This document shows positions 8,641 to 15,920 of a stretch of 48,214 nucleotides of DNA, in pieces. Both the position numbers and the translations under genes were made by a program. The notes beneath the pieces are model-generated. The model had not been told where the DNA came from. It saw only the letters and a program-made list of their open reading frames with translations, and searched no databases. This DNA is from Scytonema sp. UIC 10036. GTDB lineage: Bacteria; Cyanobacteriota; Cyanobacteriia; Cyanobacteriales; Nostocaceae. Numbering within the stretch: the first letter of the stretch is position 1; each line of letters starts with the position of its first letter. The DNA lies in assembly GCF_009725235.1 (NCBI RefSeq), contig NZ_WJFC01000090.1, positions 1 to 48,214 on the forward strand. The letters are read 5' to 3'.

Positions 8641-9192
8641 TCAAAACCCAATAACAGAAACAGCTTTCTTCCGTTGTTCTGGTGTCACTTCGAGATACCG
8701 TTGCAATGTCCCTAAGTCGTTATGTCCCGATATTTCTTGGATATGACGTAATGGAACACCAGCGCTTGACATCTGAGTTAGGGCAGTACGCCTAAAACTG
8801 TGGGTACTGACACCAGTTAAACCAACACGGGTACAAGCATCTTTGAGAATCTTGTCAGCTGCAAACCGGGTCAGATGTTCGGTCACGCCACGCATACCGG
8901 GGAACAAAGCCCCCGGCTTTGGCTGGTACTCAGCTAACATTGCTGCCAATCCGGGCTGGATGTCCACAACGCGGGTTTTCAGTTTGCCTTTGGTGGTAGA
9001 CTTTCTAAAAGTAATGGTTCCACCTTTTATATCAGTGGTTTGGAGTGCTAGCGCTTCAGACACGCGGCAACCAGTAAATAAACAGATGCCAAACAAAGCA
9101 CGATCGCGGGGATTTGTAAATCCCTCTGTAAAAAGTAGTCGTAATTCTTCGGGGGTCAAAATTGCCCCTTGCCCGTTGCCGTTGACCTTCAT
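8641..9192 (-). CDS. Short tyrosine recombinase (Xer/phage-integrase family)
   Basis: 183 residues, essentially the catalytic domain only. Visible are box I (TGCRVSEAL, Arg43), a beta-hairpin lysine region (STTKGKLKTR), box II HSFRR (His131, Arg134), SGH (His157) and the nucleophile in LQRYLEV (Tyr166), so all catalytic positions are present. The N-terminal core-binding (SAM-like) domain is missing or reduced to about 10 residues. Similar short recombinases occur on cyanobacterial plasmids, where they may resolve multimers or integrate. It is flanked at a distance by the 6451 and 9794 repeats and lies just upstream of the CHAT gene. Confidence 0.9.
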   Translation of the reverse strand: MKVNGNGQGAILTPEELRLLFTEGFTNPRDRALFGICLFTGCRVSEALALQTTDIKGGTITFRKSTTKGKLKTRVVDIQPGLAAMLAEYQPKPGALFPGMRGVTEHLTRFAADKILKDACTRVGLTGVSTHSFRRTALTQMSSAGVPLRHIQEISGHNDLGTLQRYLEVTPEQRKKAVSVIGF

Positions 9193-9355
9193 TTTTTGTT
9201 TTTAGGGGAAACTACACGAAATACGCATTTAGTGGAATACATGACTCAAACTACCATGCTTTCGTTCCCCCGCTCGCGTTCGATAAACTGCCCTTATCAC
9301 TCGTTCAAGTTCCCGACCACGCAAAAACGCCATTTCAGCCCGCTCTGATAAAATC

Positions 9356-9388
9356 TGCTTATGATAGCTTTGCTATCACCGATATCAG
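9356..9388 (+). repeat. 33-bp interspersed repeat, inverted relative at 44221-44253
   Basis: The repeat runs from TGCTTATGATAGC through GCTATCACCGATATCAG and contains a GATAGC/GCTATC inverted repeat. The reverse complement of 44221-44253 matches at 31 of 33 positions; the two differences lie in the loop. Confidence 0.85.
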
Positions 9389-9410
9389 CTATGATTTAGT
9401 GCTTTTGATT

Positions 9411-9497
9411 TATAGGTGGTAGCGGAGTTATCAAAGATGGCAGAATCACCTTGGTTGTATCAGTTAGATTGCAAGCATTCTTAGGCATCCACCTATA
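9411..9497 (+). ncRNA. Candidate structured small RNA closed by a 9-bp stem
   Basis: TATAGGTGG (9411-9419) pairs perfectly with CCACCTATA (9489-9497), enclosing about 69 nt. Within this, AAG-A-TG and CA-C-CTT can form a small internal hairpin. Three bases later a strong intrinsic terminator begins (9501-9527). A TATGAT hexamer at 9390-9395 could be a -10 box with a start near 9402. I tested a tRNA reading: no T-loop and no T-stem fits, so it is not a normal tRNA. Function unknown; it may be an antisense or plasmid regulatory RNA. Confidence 0.5.
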
Positions 9498-9500
9498 GAA

Positions 9501-9527
9501 GACTGCTTAAATATAAGCAGTCTTTTT
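9501..9527 (+). terminator. Strong intrinsic terminator
   Basis: GACTGCTTA (9501-9509), loop AATA and TAAGCAGTC (9514-9522) form a 9-bp perfect stem followed directly by TTTTT. No ORF ends here, so it most likely terminates the RNA candidate immediately upstream. Confidence 0.85.
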
Positions 9528-9732
9528 GAATGAGAACACTTTTAGCAGTACATTACAAGGAGGTAGGTGGATAGGTAGAGCCAATAACAATAAAGTTTTG
9601 TCTTATACTGCGCGGAAGTGAGCTAACTGGCACAGCGCTAACATTTTGTTACCAGTACCCCTTCGATATTCGGCGGAATTCAAAACAGCTTGTCTACAAA
9701 CCCTTCCAAGGGAGAGCGAGCGATACCGATAC

Positions 9733-9744
9733 GGAAACGTTTCC
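9733..9744. promoter_or_regulatory. 12-bp perfect palindrome GGAAACGTTTCC
   Basis: A symmetric site of repressor-operator type in the non-coding part of the island. No adjacent gene identifies the regulator. Confidence 0.35.
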
Positions 9745-9793
9745 ATAACGGGCTGGTTGACTTAATCGGAAAAGGCTGATATTATTATAAGTC

Positions 9794-9844
9794 AAAAAAC
9801 GTGTGGTCAAACAAAAACCCTCAGTGGCGAGTACTGGGGGTTTT
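9794..9844 (+). repeat. Right copy of the terminator-like repeat shared with 6451-6515
   Basis: The copy begins AAAAAACGTGTGG, continues ACCCTCAGTGGCGAGTACTG and ends GGGGGTTTT. ACCCTCAGT can pair with ACTGGGGGT (one G-T pair) ahead of the T-run, so it could terminate + strand transcription. It has the same orientation as the left copy, and the pair encloses the CHAT and recombinase genes. Confidence 0.6.
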
Positions 9845-10059
9845 GATTGCAACTGGCACATTCTTCGGCTCACCAGTGGTATGTTTTCGTGCTACAGTTC
9901 CAACGAAAAAGAGCAGTGTCCTATCTTACACCTATCTCGGTGGACATCCATTTTGTTGAGACCCAAATAACTAGACTTTATAAGTTTCGCTTACAACTAA
10001 GTAAGTTTTCAGAAATTTTACTTTTTTCTGCCTCCTGCCTGATTTTTATAGGAGATAAT

Positions 10060-11204
10060 ATGAAATTAACAACGGAAGACCTCAAACCGTAATGATTCGG
10101 GTAGATAAAATCAAAAGGGTACTGTATGCAAGTAAGACAAGAAATTTTTGATACTTATTGGCGATTTGCGACCCTGCGCCAAGAAGTATTTTTCAACAAA
10201 ATTAACAATGCACCACAGCCTTGGACGAACGACTCTATTATTAGAAGTTATAAATTTTGTAATGCTTATCGAGCAAGTGACCGCGTTTCTCAATACCTTA
10301 TTAAAAATGTAATTATGATGAGAATAGAAGTCAGAATGAAGAAGAAGTTTGTTGAGAATTCTGCTATTTAAATTTTTAATAAAATAGAAATTGGGATATT
10401 TAGAACAAAATTGGAAATTATATTACATTACTAATTGTTTTAATATTAGCAAGCATATTGCAAGAGCTATGGATCTGGATAGCGATTTATACTAGTGCAT
10501 ATATGTCGTGTGCCAGCAAAGAGTTTGGCTATAACAAGAAACACCAGAATCATTTGGCATTAATCGATAAAATGATGGTTAAAGACAACGTAATTACTCG
10601 TATAGTTAAAGTAAAAAGCCTTGAAGAAGTTTTTAATATAATTCAACAATATCCACTGCTTGGTAAGTTTATGGCTTACCAATTAGCGATAGACATTAAT
10701 TATAGTGAAATTATCAATTTTGACGAAAATAGCTTTACTATAGCAGGACCAGGAGCCGAACGTGGTATTAGCAAATGTTTTCTTGATACTGGTGGAAAAA
10801 CCTATACTTATATTATTCATTGGATGACTGAGAACCAAGAGCAGGAGTTTCAACGTTTAGGTTTGAATTTTCAATCACTTTGGGGTCGTCCATTACAAGC
10901 GATAGACTGTCAAAATCTCTTTTGTGAAACTGATAAATACTGCCGAGAGGCATTTCCTGATTTAAAAAGTAATCGCAAAAAGATAAAATCAAAATTTACT
11001 TCAAATCCTCAAAGAATCGATTATTTTTATCCGCCCAAATGGCGGATAAACGATAAGGTTAAAGAAACTTTAGCGCCGAGATTACTACAATTAGAGATTC
11101 GCCATTTGCAACAAATCAATAATAGGAATTGTCAGCAATTATCTTTGGAATTAGATTTTCTAGTAAAAACAACACCTGAAATTCCAGATAATATATCAAA
11201 ATGA
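10060..11204 (+). pseudogene. Broken gene of the 5-hmdU DNA kinase helical / thymine pyrophosphorylase (clade 3) family
   Basis: Two reading frames carry the two ends of one family. 10126-10371 reads YWRFATLRQEVFF, then PWTNDSIIRSYKFCNAYRA, then DRVSQYLIKNVI. 10458-11204 reads IYTSAYMSCASK, then LLGKFMAYQLAIDINYSE, then LWGRPLQAIDCQNLFCETDK. These blocks are the signature of the family in phage and bacterial thymidine-modification loci. Between them (10305-10490) the expected sequence is recoverable only by switching frame about five times, e.g. YDENRSQNEEEVC, then RILLFKF, then NKIEIW. Each step is explained by loss of one base in a short run. A mini-ORF with a good ribosome binding site at 10060 (MKLTTEDLKP) ends early and may be the original start or an upstream gene remnant. 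A good AAGGG site also precedes ATG 10126. Non-functional as read. Confidence 0.7.
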
Positions 11205-11474
11205 CATTCACATTCTGCGCTTGTTCAGTGGTAGAATCATCAGTGTTCAGCAATACCTTTTTTCCATTGAATCTAAGGAGAATCTAATGAAAAACACTAT
11301 AATTTAGCTATTAGTCATCATATTAGAGAGGGATTACGGTAACTTTATACCTATCGATGCATTATAAAAATGCTATCATTTTAATGACCCATCTGAAGGT
11401 CTTGTATAGGTCACAGTCCGTCTAATAATAAATGTGAAGGGGTTAAATATAAAATTTTTAGTTTAACTGTCTAT
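11205..11474 (+). other. Inter-ORF region with a possible decayed small gene
   Basis: An AAGGAGAATCTA-ATG start at 11287 opens a six-codon frame (MKNTII), after which protein-like text continues in shifting frames (for example HYNLAISHHIREGLR). This looks like another eroded coding sequence but is too damaged to name. Confidence 0.3.
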
Positions 11475-11540
11475 TTGCCTCAATCTAGGGAGAAAGACTG
11501 GCTAAATTTGAAGAATAAAATCGGTCTAAATATTATGATT

Positions 11541-12068
11541 ATGTCAAACCAACTAATTTCAACCGAAGAATTAAATGCTTATCAACGCTTACAAATGAAA
11601 CATGATGAAATTTATCATCATGAAATCATTGCACTTGGTATTTCCCGGCGAATGAATCATATTGCGTTGCACCTCGTTAAATACCTCGGAATTCTTTCGT
11701 CTCTACCTGTTTCAGCGCCAGAAAATAGTAGGGCATTTATTGATTCATTTATAATGATTGTTTCTGCCAGCAATCTCTTAGGAATTTCTTTAGCGAAAGA
11801 GTTGGTGATTGATGGAATCAATTCTATTGACGGTAATTTCATTGATGAATATATTCAGCTTCTTGCTGAACTAGCTAAGGCTTGTGAAGCAACAGATCAC
11901 CAAGAAGATTACCCAATTCGATCTACCTGGAATAAGAATATACGAAAGTTTTTTTTCCTTCTTGTTCGTGAAGCGCACTCACGAAACATTTCTATTTTGG
12001 AAGAGTCTAGTCGGCGTTTAGCCTCTGTGGAAAGAAAACATTCACTTAACGATATCTTGCGGGGATAA
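11541..12068 (+). CDS. Helical protein of unknown function, partner of the deaminase-fold gene
   Basis: 175 residues from ATG 11541 (MSNQLISTEELNAY); the frame is open further upstream to a TTG at 11475, and ATG 11535 is also possible. The predicted composition is almost all alpha-helical, with a His-rich first half: HDEIYHHEIIALGISRRMNH, then IALHLVKYLGIL. An acidic segment (KACEATDHQEDYP) comes later. In outline it resembles small all-alpha nucleotide-pyrophosphohydrolase-like (MazG-like) proteins, but I cannot point to a complete EExxE/ExxD metal site, so I leave it unassigned. The stop lies 2 bp before the ATG of the next gene, so the two are very likely one operon. It follows the broken base-modification-family gene. 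Confidence 0.7.
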   Translation: MSNQLISTEELNAYQRLQMKHDEIYHHEIIALGISRRMNHIALHLVKYLGILSSLPVSAPENSRAFIDSFIMIVSASNLLGISLAKELVIDGINSIDGNFIDEYIQLLAELAKACEATDHQEDYPIRSTWNKNIRKFFFLLVREAHSRNISILEESSRRLASVERKHSLNDILRG

Positions 12069-12070
12069 AA

Positions 12071-12745
12071 ATGAGTTTTTGGTCATCACAAACTTTGAAG
12101 TCTCATCTTCCTAGCTTAATTGAACCATTTAATGCCGAGCAAATTCAGTCTGCATCATACGAATTGTGTTTGGGGGAAGAAATTTATATTTCAGCCCTTC
12201 CTGATACACCTCTGAAAGAGCGGAAAAAAATTACTCTTAGAGAGAAGGAAACTGTTGCTATCCCTCCCGGACAGTTTGCATTTCTGATAACTTCTGAAAT
12301 CATTAAAGTTCCTAACAATGCACTTGCGTTTATTTCAATTAAATTTAAATTTAAATCAAATGGGCTGATTAATGTTTCAGGTTTTCATGTCGATCCTGGC
12401 TACAGTGGAAAACTAATTTTTGCTGTTTATAATGCTGGTCCTCTTAACTTCCATGTAGCAAGAGGTGAGAGGGTTTTCTCTATATGGTATGCAGACTTAG
12501 ATAAAGATGACGAAAATCCACGAAATAAGATAGGTTATGATTCAATTCCAACTGACTTAATGAATAGTCCTGATTTAGTTTCTTCTCTTCCTTATTTAGT
12601 AAAACGTTTGGATGATCTGGAGAAAAAAATAGAAAATTTTTCTTTTAAACAGGCTATTATCTTTTCAATTGTTATTGCGGTTCTAGTTACTTTTGTAAAG
12701 CCAATAATAGAGAACGTTTCACGAAATTTCCTGGGCAGCTTTTAA
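12071..12745 (+). CDS. Membrane-anchored dCTP deaminase/dUTPase-fold protein
   Basis: 224 residues. The N-terminal IQSASYELCLG (25-35) matches the substrate-fold entry of dCTP deaminases (VQPASxDLxLG). The central beta region contains NVSGFHVDPGYSGKLIF (101-117) followed by YNAG and RGERVFSIWY, aligning with the core motif of both Dcd (IDPGWxGxxxLE) and Dut (IDxDYxGxLxxxxxN). At the Glu position used by Dcd for deamination this protein has Ala (LIFAVYN), and the RSS/RSG phosphate motif is not evident, so it may bind a nucleotide without deaminating it. A coiled segment (about 175-190) and a single transmembrane helix (about 193-212) end the protein. Such a tail is unusual for the fold. It is coupled to the upstream helical gene. 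A nucleotide-sensing or depletion role in defence is inference. Confidence 0.78.
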   Translation: MSFWSSQTLKSHLPSLIEPFNAEQIQSASYELCLGEEIYISALPDTPLKERKKITLREKETVAIPPGQFAFLITSEIIKVPNNALAFISIKFKFKSNGLINVSGFHVDPGYSGKLIFAVYNAGPLNFHVARGERVFSIWYADLDKDDENPRNKIGYDSIPTDLMNSPDLVSSLPYLVKRLDDLEKKIENFSFKQAIIFSIVIAVLVTFVKPIIENVSRNFLGSF

Positions 12746-12798
12746 TGACATCAGCCCGATTGGTCAATTTTCTCCTGGTGTACTAGATAATTAATACA

Positions 12799-13659
12799 TT
12801 AGGCTGCCTGTTGCCCTAACAACTCCTTAACCTTCCTTGCCACAGTCCCTGGTAGCCATTGCAGATCCGAGTTATCGCCCGAATCGCTGCAATACTTAGC
12901 AATGATTGTGGGCAAATTCTCTATAAACTTGGTCTTGGTCTTAGTATCTGCTGACAGCGCCATTTCTCGTAAGATTTCAGATTTTGTGGCACCGGAAAAT
13001 TGCTGGAGCACAGCCCTGATTCCCGACCAGTGTTTGAAACTGTAGAGTTCTTGTCCTTTTGCCTGGATTTCGGCACGACTTATATCACTGGCTGGCTTGA
13101 TTGTGGGGGTTAGGTTTTCGCTGTTGAGCAAAGCTCGAACTGAATCCGCAAGGACTGTGGGGATGCTATAGAGGTCTTTCTCAGCTGCCTTGCCCACGAT
13201 ATTGATGTAAATAGCAATCTGACCGGGCAGTGTTCGCTCAAGTGCTGGTTCTCGTTTAAGTGCTTCCACCAATGCTTCTGGATGTGTCAGGGCGATCGCT
13301 CTCATCTCTTCCCAAGTGCGACACTGTAATATCTGCTGAGGCAAGTCGGGGGGGAGAATAGATTCCCGTGCCTCTGACTCGCTAATCTCTTCTGCTTGGG
13401 GTTCCTCATCCTCATCTACTCCCCATTCGGAGGTATCATCCTCTACCAGATTGACCCATTGACCAGCGCCCACAGCTGCTACAAGCGCCTGTGACACCTC
13501 ATCCTCAACGTCTGCATCAAACTTGGTTGCAGATTCCTTGATACGTGCAATTGCCCCCAATGCTTGTTCTAATTCAGCTTCCAGTGAGCGGTATTGGTTG
13601 AGTTGCTCGGTTAATTGCTGGATCTGGGTGTCTGCCGAGATACCTGCAAACACGGACAC
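12799..13659 (-). CDS. Acidic helical protein of unknown function
   Basis: 286 residues, GTG start at 13659 (VSVFAGISADTQ). The N-terminal 60 residues are a predicted coiled coil (QIQQLTEQLNQYRSLEAELE), followed by a strongly acidic linker (residues about 75-105: EDDTSEWGVDEDEEP). Helical C-terminal segments include SFKHWSGIRAVLQQFSGATK and end in WLPGTVARKVKELLG. I do not recognise the family. It is convergent with the deaminase-fold gene and is the last gene of the accessory stretch before ppx. Confidence 0.7.
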   Translation of the reverse strand: MSVFAGISADTQIQQLTEQLNQYRSLEAELEQALGAIARIKESATKFDADVEDEVSQALVAAVGAGQWVNLVEDDTSEWGVDEDEEPQAEEISESEARESILPPDLPQQILQCRTWEEMRAIALTHPEALVEALKREPALERTLPGQIAIYINIVGKAAEKDLYSIPTVLADSVRALLNSENLTPTIKPASDISRAEIQAKGQELYSFKHWSGIRAVLQQFSGATKSEILREMALSADTKTKTKFIENLPTIIAKYCSDSGDNSDLQWLPGTVARKVKELLGQQAA

Positions 13660-13987
13660 GTTGTAAACTATTGTTGCGATACGTGCTTTTTGGATTTACT
13701 AACCTGCCTGAAAATGATATTGAGATAATCAATGTTTTACATGGTAATATCAACTCTTCACCCTCTTCAAGATCTCAAACTTGTGCATTAATAGCCAATT
13801 TTGGGAATATTTTCACCGATCGATCTCTTACAGTTCAGCCATGAAACAACGGTAAATCAAAGGTTTGGATAATCTGCTTAACAAAGCTTTACAACGTGTC
13901 TCAATTTACGTATATCTCGGCAGGCATCCAAGTAGGGGCGCAAAGCCTTGCGCCCCTACTGTGGTTCAAAGAAATGCCATTATTTTT
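13660..13987. other. Intergenic region with a 13-bp-stem inverted repeat
   Basis: AGTAGGGGCGCAA (13931-13943) and TTGCGCCCCTACT (13948-13960) form a perfect stem with a 4-nt loop. This is a common cyanobacterial interspersed palindrome. Lying 28 bp past the ppx stop, it may also end ppx transcription. Nothing else is recognisable in the stretch. Confidence 0.7.
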
Positions 13988-15640
13988 CTAACAACTACTT
14001 GGAACAGTAGATTTTTCCAAAATTGGCACTAATTTTACCCCAAATTCCGCTTCAAAAATTCCTTTTTTATAATCTAAACTCCACAGTTCTAAAGCACAGT
14101 CATCATCAAAATGTGCGGGGAAAATCTTGAGATGAAATTCCTGTTTTTTCGACAAATATTCACATTGTACTCGTGTAATGGCTCCAATTTGTCGCCTATC
14201 TAAAGCTACTCCCAATCTTAAAAGAGCGCTCAACTGATTAACAATTTGCCTGTGAGTTTTACTGCTCAAACTCCCATAACTATCATGTTTTTTCTTGGGT
14301 GCGGATTTCCGATGATATCGTGCCAAATTAGCAACAATTTCTATCTCGGTCTCGTTATAACCTAGCAATTCACTATTACGAATGAGATAATATGAGTGCT
14401 TGTGGTGAGAGGAGTGACTGACATGATGACCGCAATTGTGTAATATTGCAGCTGCCCAAAGCAATTGTCGTTCTTCTGCGCCCCAATTATGAAGTATCCC
14501 TTTCGTTTGGTCAAATATACTAAGAGCAAATACGGCAACGCGATCGCTATGCTCTACATTAACGTGGAATTTCGTGGCTGTTTTCAAAACGCTCCGTTGG
14601 CGTACCGTACTCTGGTAGCGCAAACGGTCTTCAATTAAACCGTGAGCCAGCATCCAGTCTACAATTACCCCTTCTCTCAGAGAACGTTCGCACACAACAA
14701 ATGACTCGACTCCCAAAAGAGTCATGGCTTCCTGCATAATAATCGCACCAGCCAGTATCACTTCCGCCCGTTTTTCTGGCATATCGGGAATAGTCGCTCT
14801 TTCTACATTGCTCATTCTCCGGAAGCGATTAACCCACTCACGCAAATCCCTGAGACTCATTTCATAACCGTTAAGAGTGGAGGGGAGATAACCTAATTTT
14901 TGACGGGCATCAATGGCTGCTAGAGTTTCAGCCGTCCCGGAAGTCCCAACCAAGCGAGGATGTTCGCCAAACTTGATGTTTGTTTGTACTTCTTCTACAG
15001 CTCGTTCCAACATTCCCCGTGCATGAGCTTGTAAGTACTCAAATTCAATATTGCTGATGGGATCGGTTTTAATGAATTCACCCGTCAGTCTCACTGCACC
15101 TACTTTGGTACTGGTGAGAGTACGCGCTTCATGGCTATCACCCAGAATCAATTCTGTGGAACCACCACCTATATCAATAATGATATGGGGTTGGTTGTTG
15201 AATTCCATCCCCGACAAGACACCCAAGTAAATTCGCCGTGCTTCTTCTTGACCGGATATTAGGTCAACGCACAAGCCCAATTCCTCTTTTACCTGTTTGA
15301 GAAAATCTTTTCCGTTAGGGGCTTCCCGGACTGCACTTGTAGCAACAGCAACGACTGTTTCGGCATTCAGGGTTTTTGCTATTTTTTGGAAACGCCCCAA
15401 AGCAGCTACTGCCCGTTCCATCACCTCTGGTTTCAAATGACCTGTTGTGAGATCGCGATCGCCCAACCTGACGGTTTCTTTTTCTCTAGCGATAATGCTA
15501 AAAGCTGGGAATGTGGGTTCGATTCGCACGATCACCATGTGCAATGAATTTGTCCCCAAATCAATAGCTGCTATAATCCGATGTTGGTCAACTGGTTGAG
15601 TAGGTATACTCGCCCAGCTTGCTGAAACTAAATTCACCAT
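13988..15640 (-). CDS. ppx: Exopolyphosphatase / GppA-type phosphatase
   Basis: 550 residues, the usual cyanobacterial Ppx length. The N-terminal ASKHA-fold domain contains AAIDLGTNSLHMVIV (about 25-39), VVAVATSAVREAPNG, the phosphate-binding IIDIGGGSTELILG and LVGTSGTAETLAAID. A C-terminal HD-type domain carries AAILHNCGHHVSHSSHHKHS at about residues 395-415. The enzyme removes terminal phosphate from polyphosphate, and/or pppGpp, in the cytoplasm and so links phosphate storage to stringent signalling. ATG at 15640 is the natural start. Divergent from the prenyltransferase across about 280 bp, an arrangement I believe is shared by other cyanobacteria. Confidence 0.95.
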   Translation of the reverse strand: MVNLVSASWASIPTQPVDQHRIIAAIDLGTNSLHMVIVRIEPTFPAFSIIAREKETVRLGDRDLTTGHLKPEVMERAVAALGRFQKIAKTLNAETVVAVATSAVREAPNGKDFLKQVKEELGLCVDLISGQEEARRIYLGVLSGMEFNNQPHIIIDIGGGSTELILGDSHEARTLTSTKVGAVRLTGEFIKTDPISNIEFEYLQAHARGMLERAVEEVQTNIKFGEHPRLVGTSGTAETLAAIDARQKLGYLPSTLNGYEMSLRDLREWVNRFRRMSNVERATIPDMPEKRAEVILAGAIIMQEAMTLLGVESFVVCERSLREGVIVDWMLAHGLIEDRLRYQSTVRQRSVLKTATKFHVNVEHSDRVAVFALSIFDQTKGILHNWGAEERQLLWAAAILHNCGHHVSHSSHHKHSYYLIRNSELLGYNETEIEIVANLARYHRKSAPKKKHDSYGSLSSKTHRQIVNQLSALLRLGVALDRRQIGAITRVQCEYLSKKQEFHLKIFPAHFDDDCALELWSLDYKKGIFEAEFGVKLVPILEKSTVPSSC

Positions 15641-15920
15641 CTATGTTTTCTCTCTGTTTGGCATGGGAAAAGCTGGTACTGCCGATAAGATCGGCATAAT
15701 TATCGTTTGATGTGGAACATAATTTGTTCTCAAGTTCTGCTGGTTATGGGCTTTACCTGAGAAGCTCAGATTGACTCTGTTAGCTACAACCTCAAGTGAC
15801 TTCTTTGCCACATTCAAAGTTGCCCTTTGTAGTTGTGTTTTTACAAATATCAAATAAGGATATTCTATAGATGTAAAGCTTAATAAAGCTTTCTGTCTAT
15901 ATCTATTTTTTTGCAGATCT

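Larger units (their letters stand above)
9193..10059. other. Non-coding region of the island with RNA candidate, palindrome and repeats
   Basis: No convincing protein gene. The region contains the 33-bp repeat at 9356-9388, the structured RNA candidate at 9411-9527, a partial parA-type repeat at 9587-9597, the 12-bp palindrome GGAAACGTTTCC at 9733-9744, and the right terminator-like repeat at 9794-9844. Open frames here start with TTG and lack ribosome binding sites. Confidence 0.6.

Noticed and set aside
9411..9497. tRNA gene
   Set aside because: The closing stem resembles an acceptor stem, but there is no T-arm, no TTCRA loop and no consistent anticodon arm.
9847..10092. 81-codon plus-strand frame
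   Set aside because: It starts at TTG without a ribosome site and has no protein-like pattern; only the last ten codons follow a good start, treated with the pseudogene.
10305..10490. Programmed frameshifting in the modification-family gene
   Set aside because: About five shifts in under 200 bp with no slippery-site pattern; decay or homopolymer sequencing error is more reasonable.
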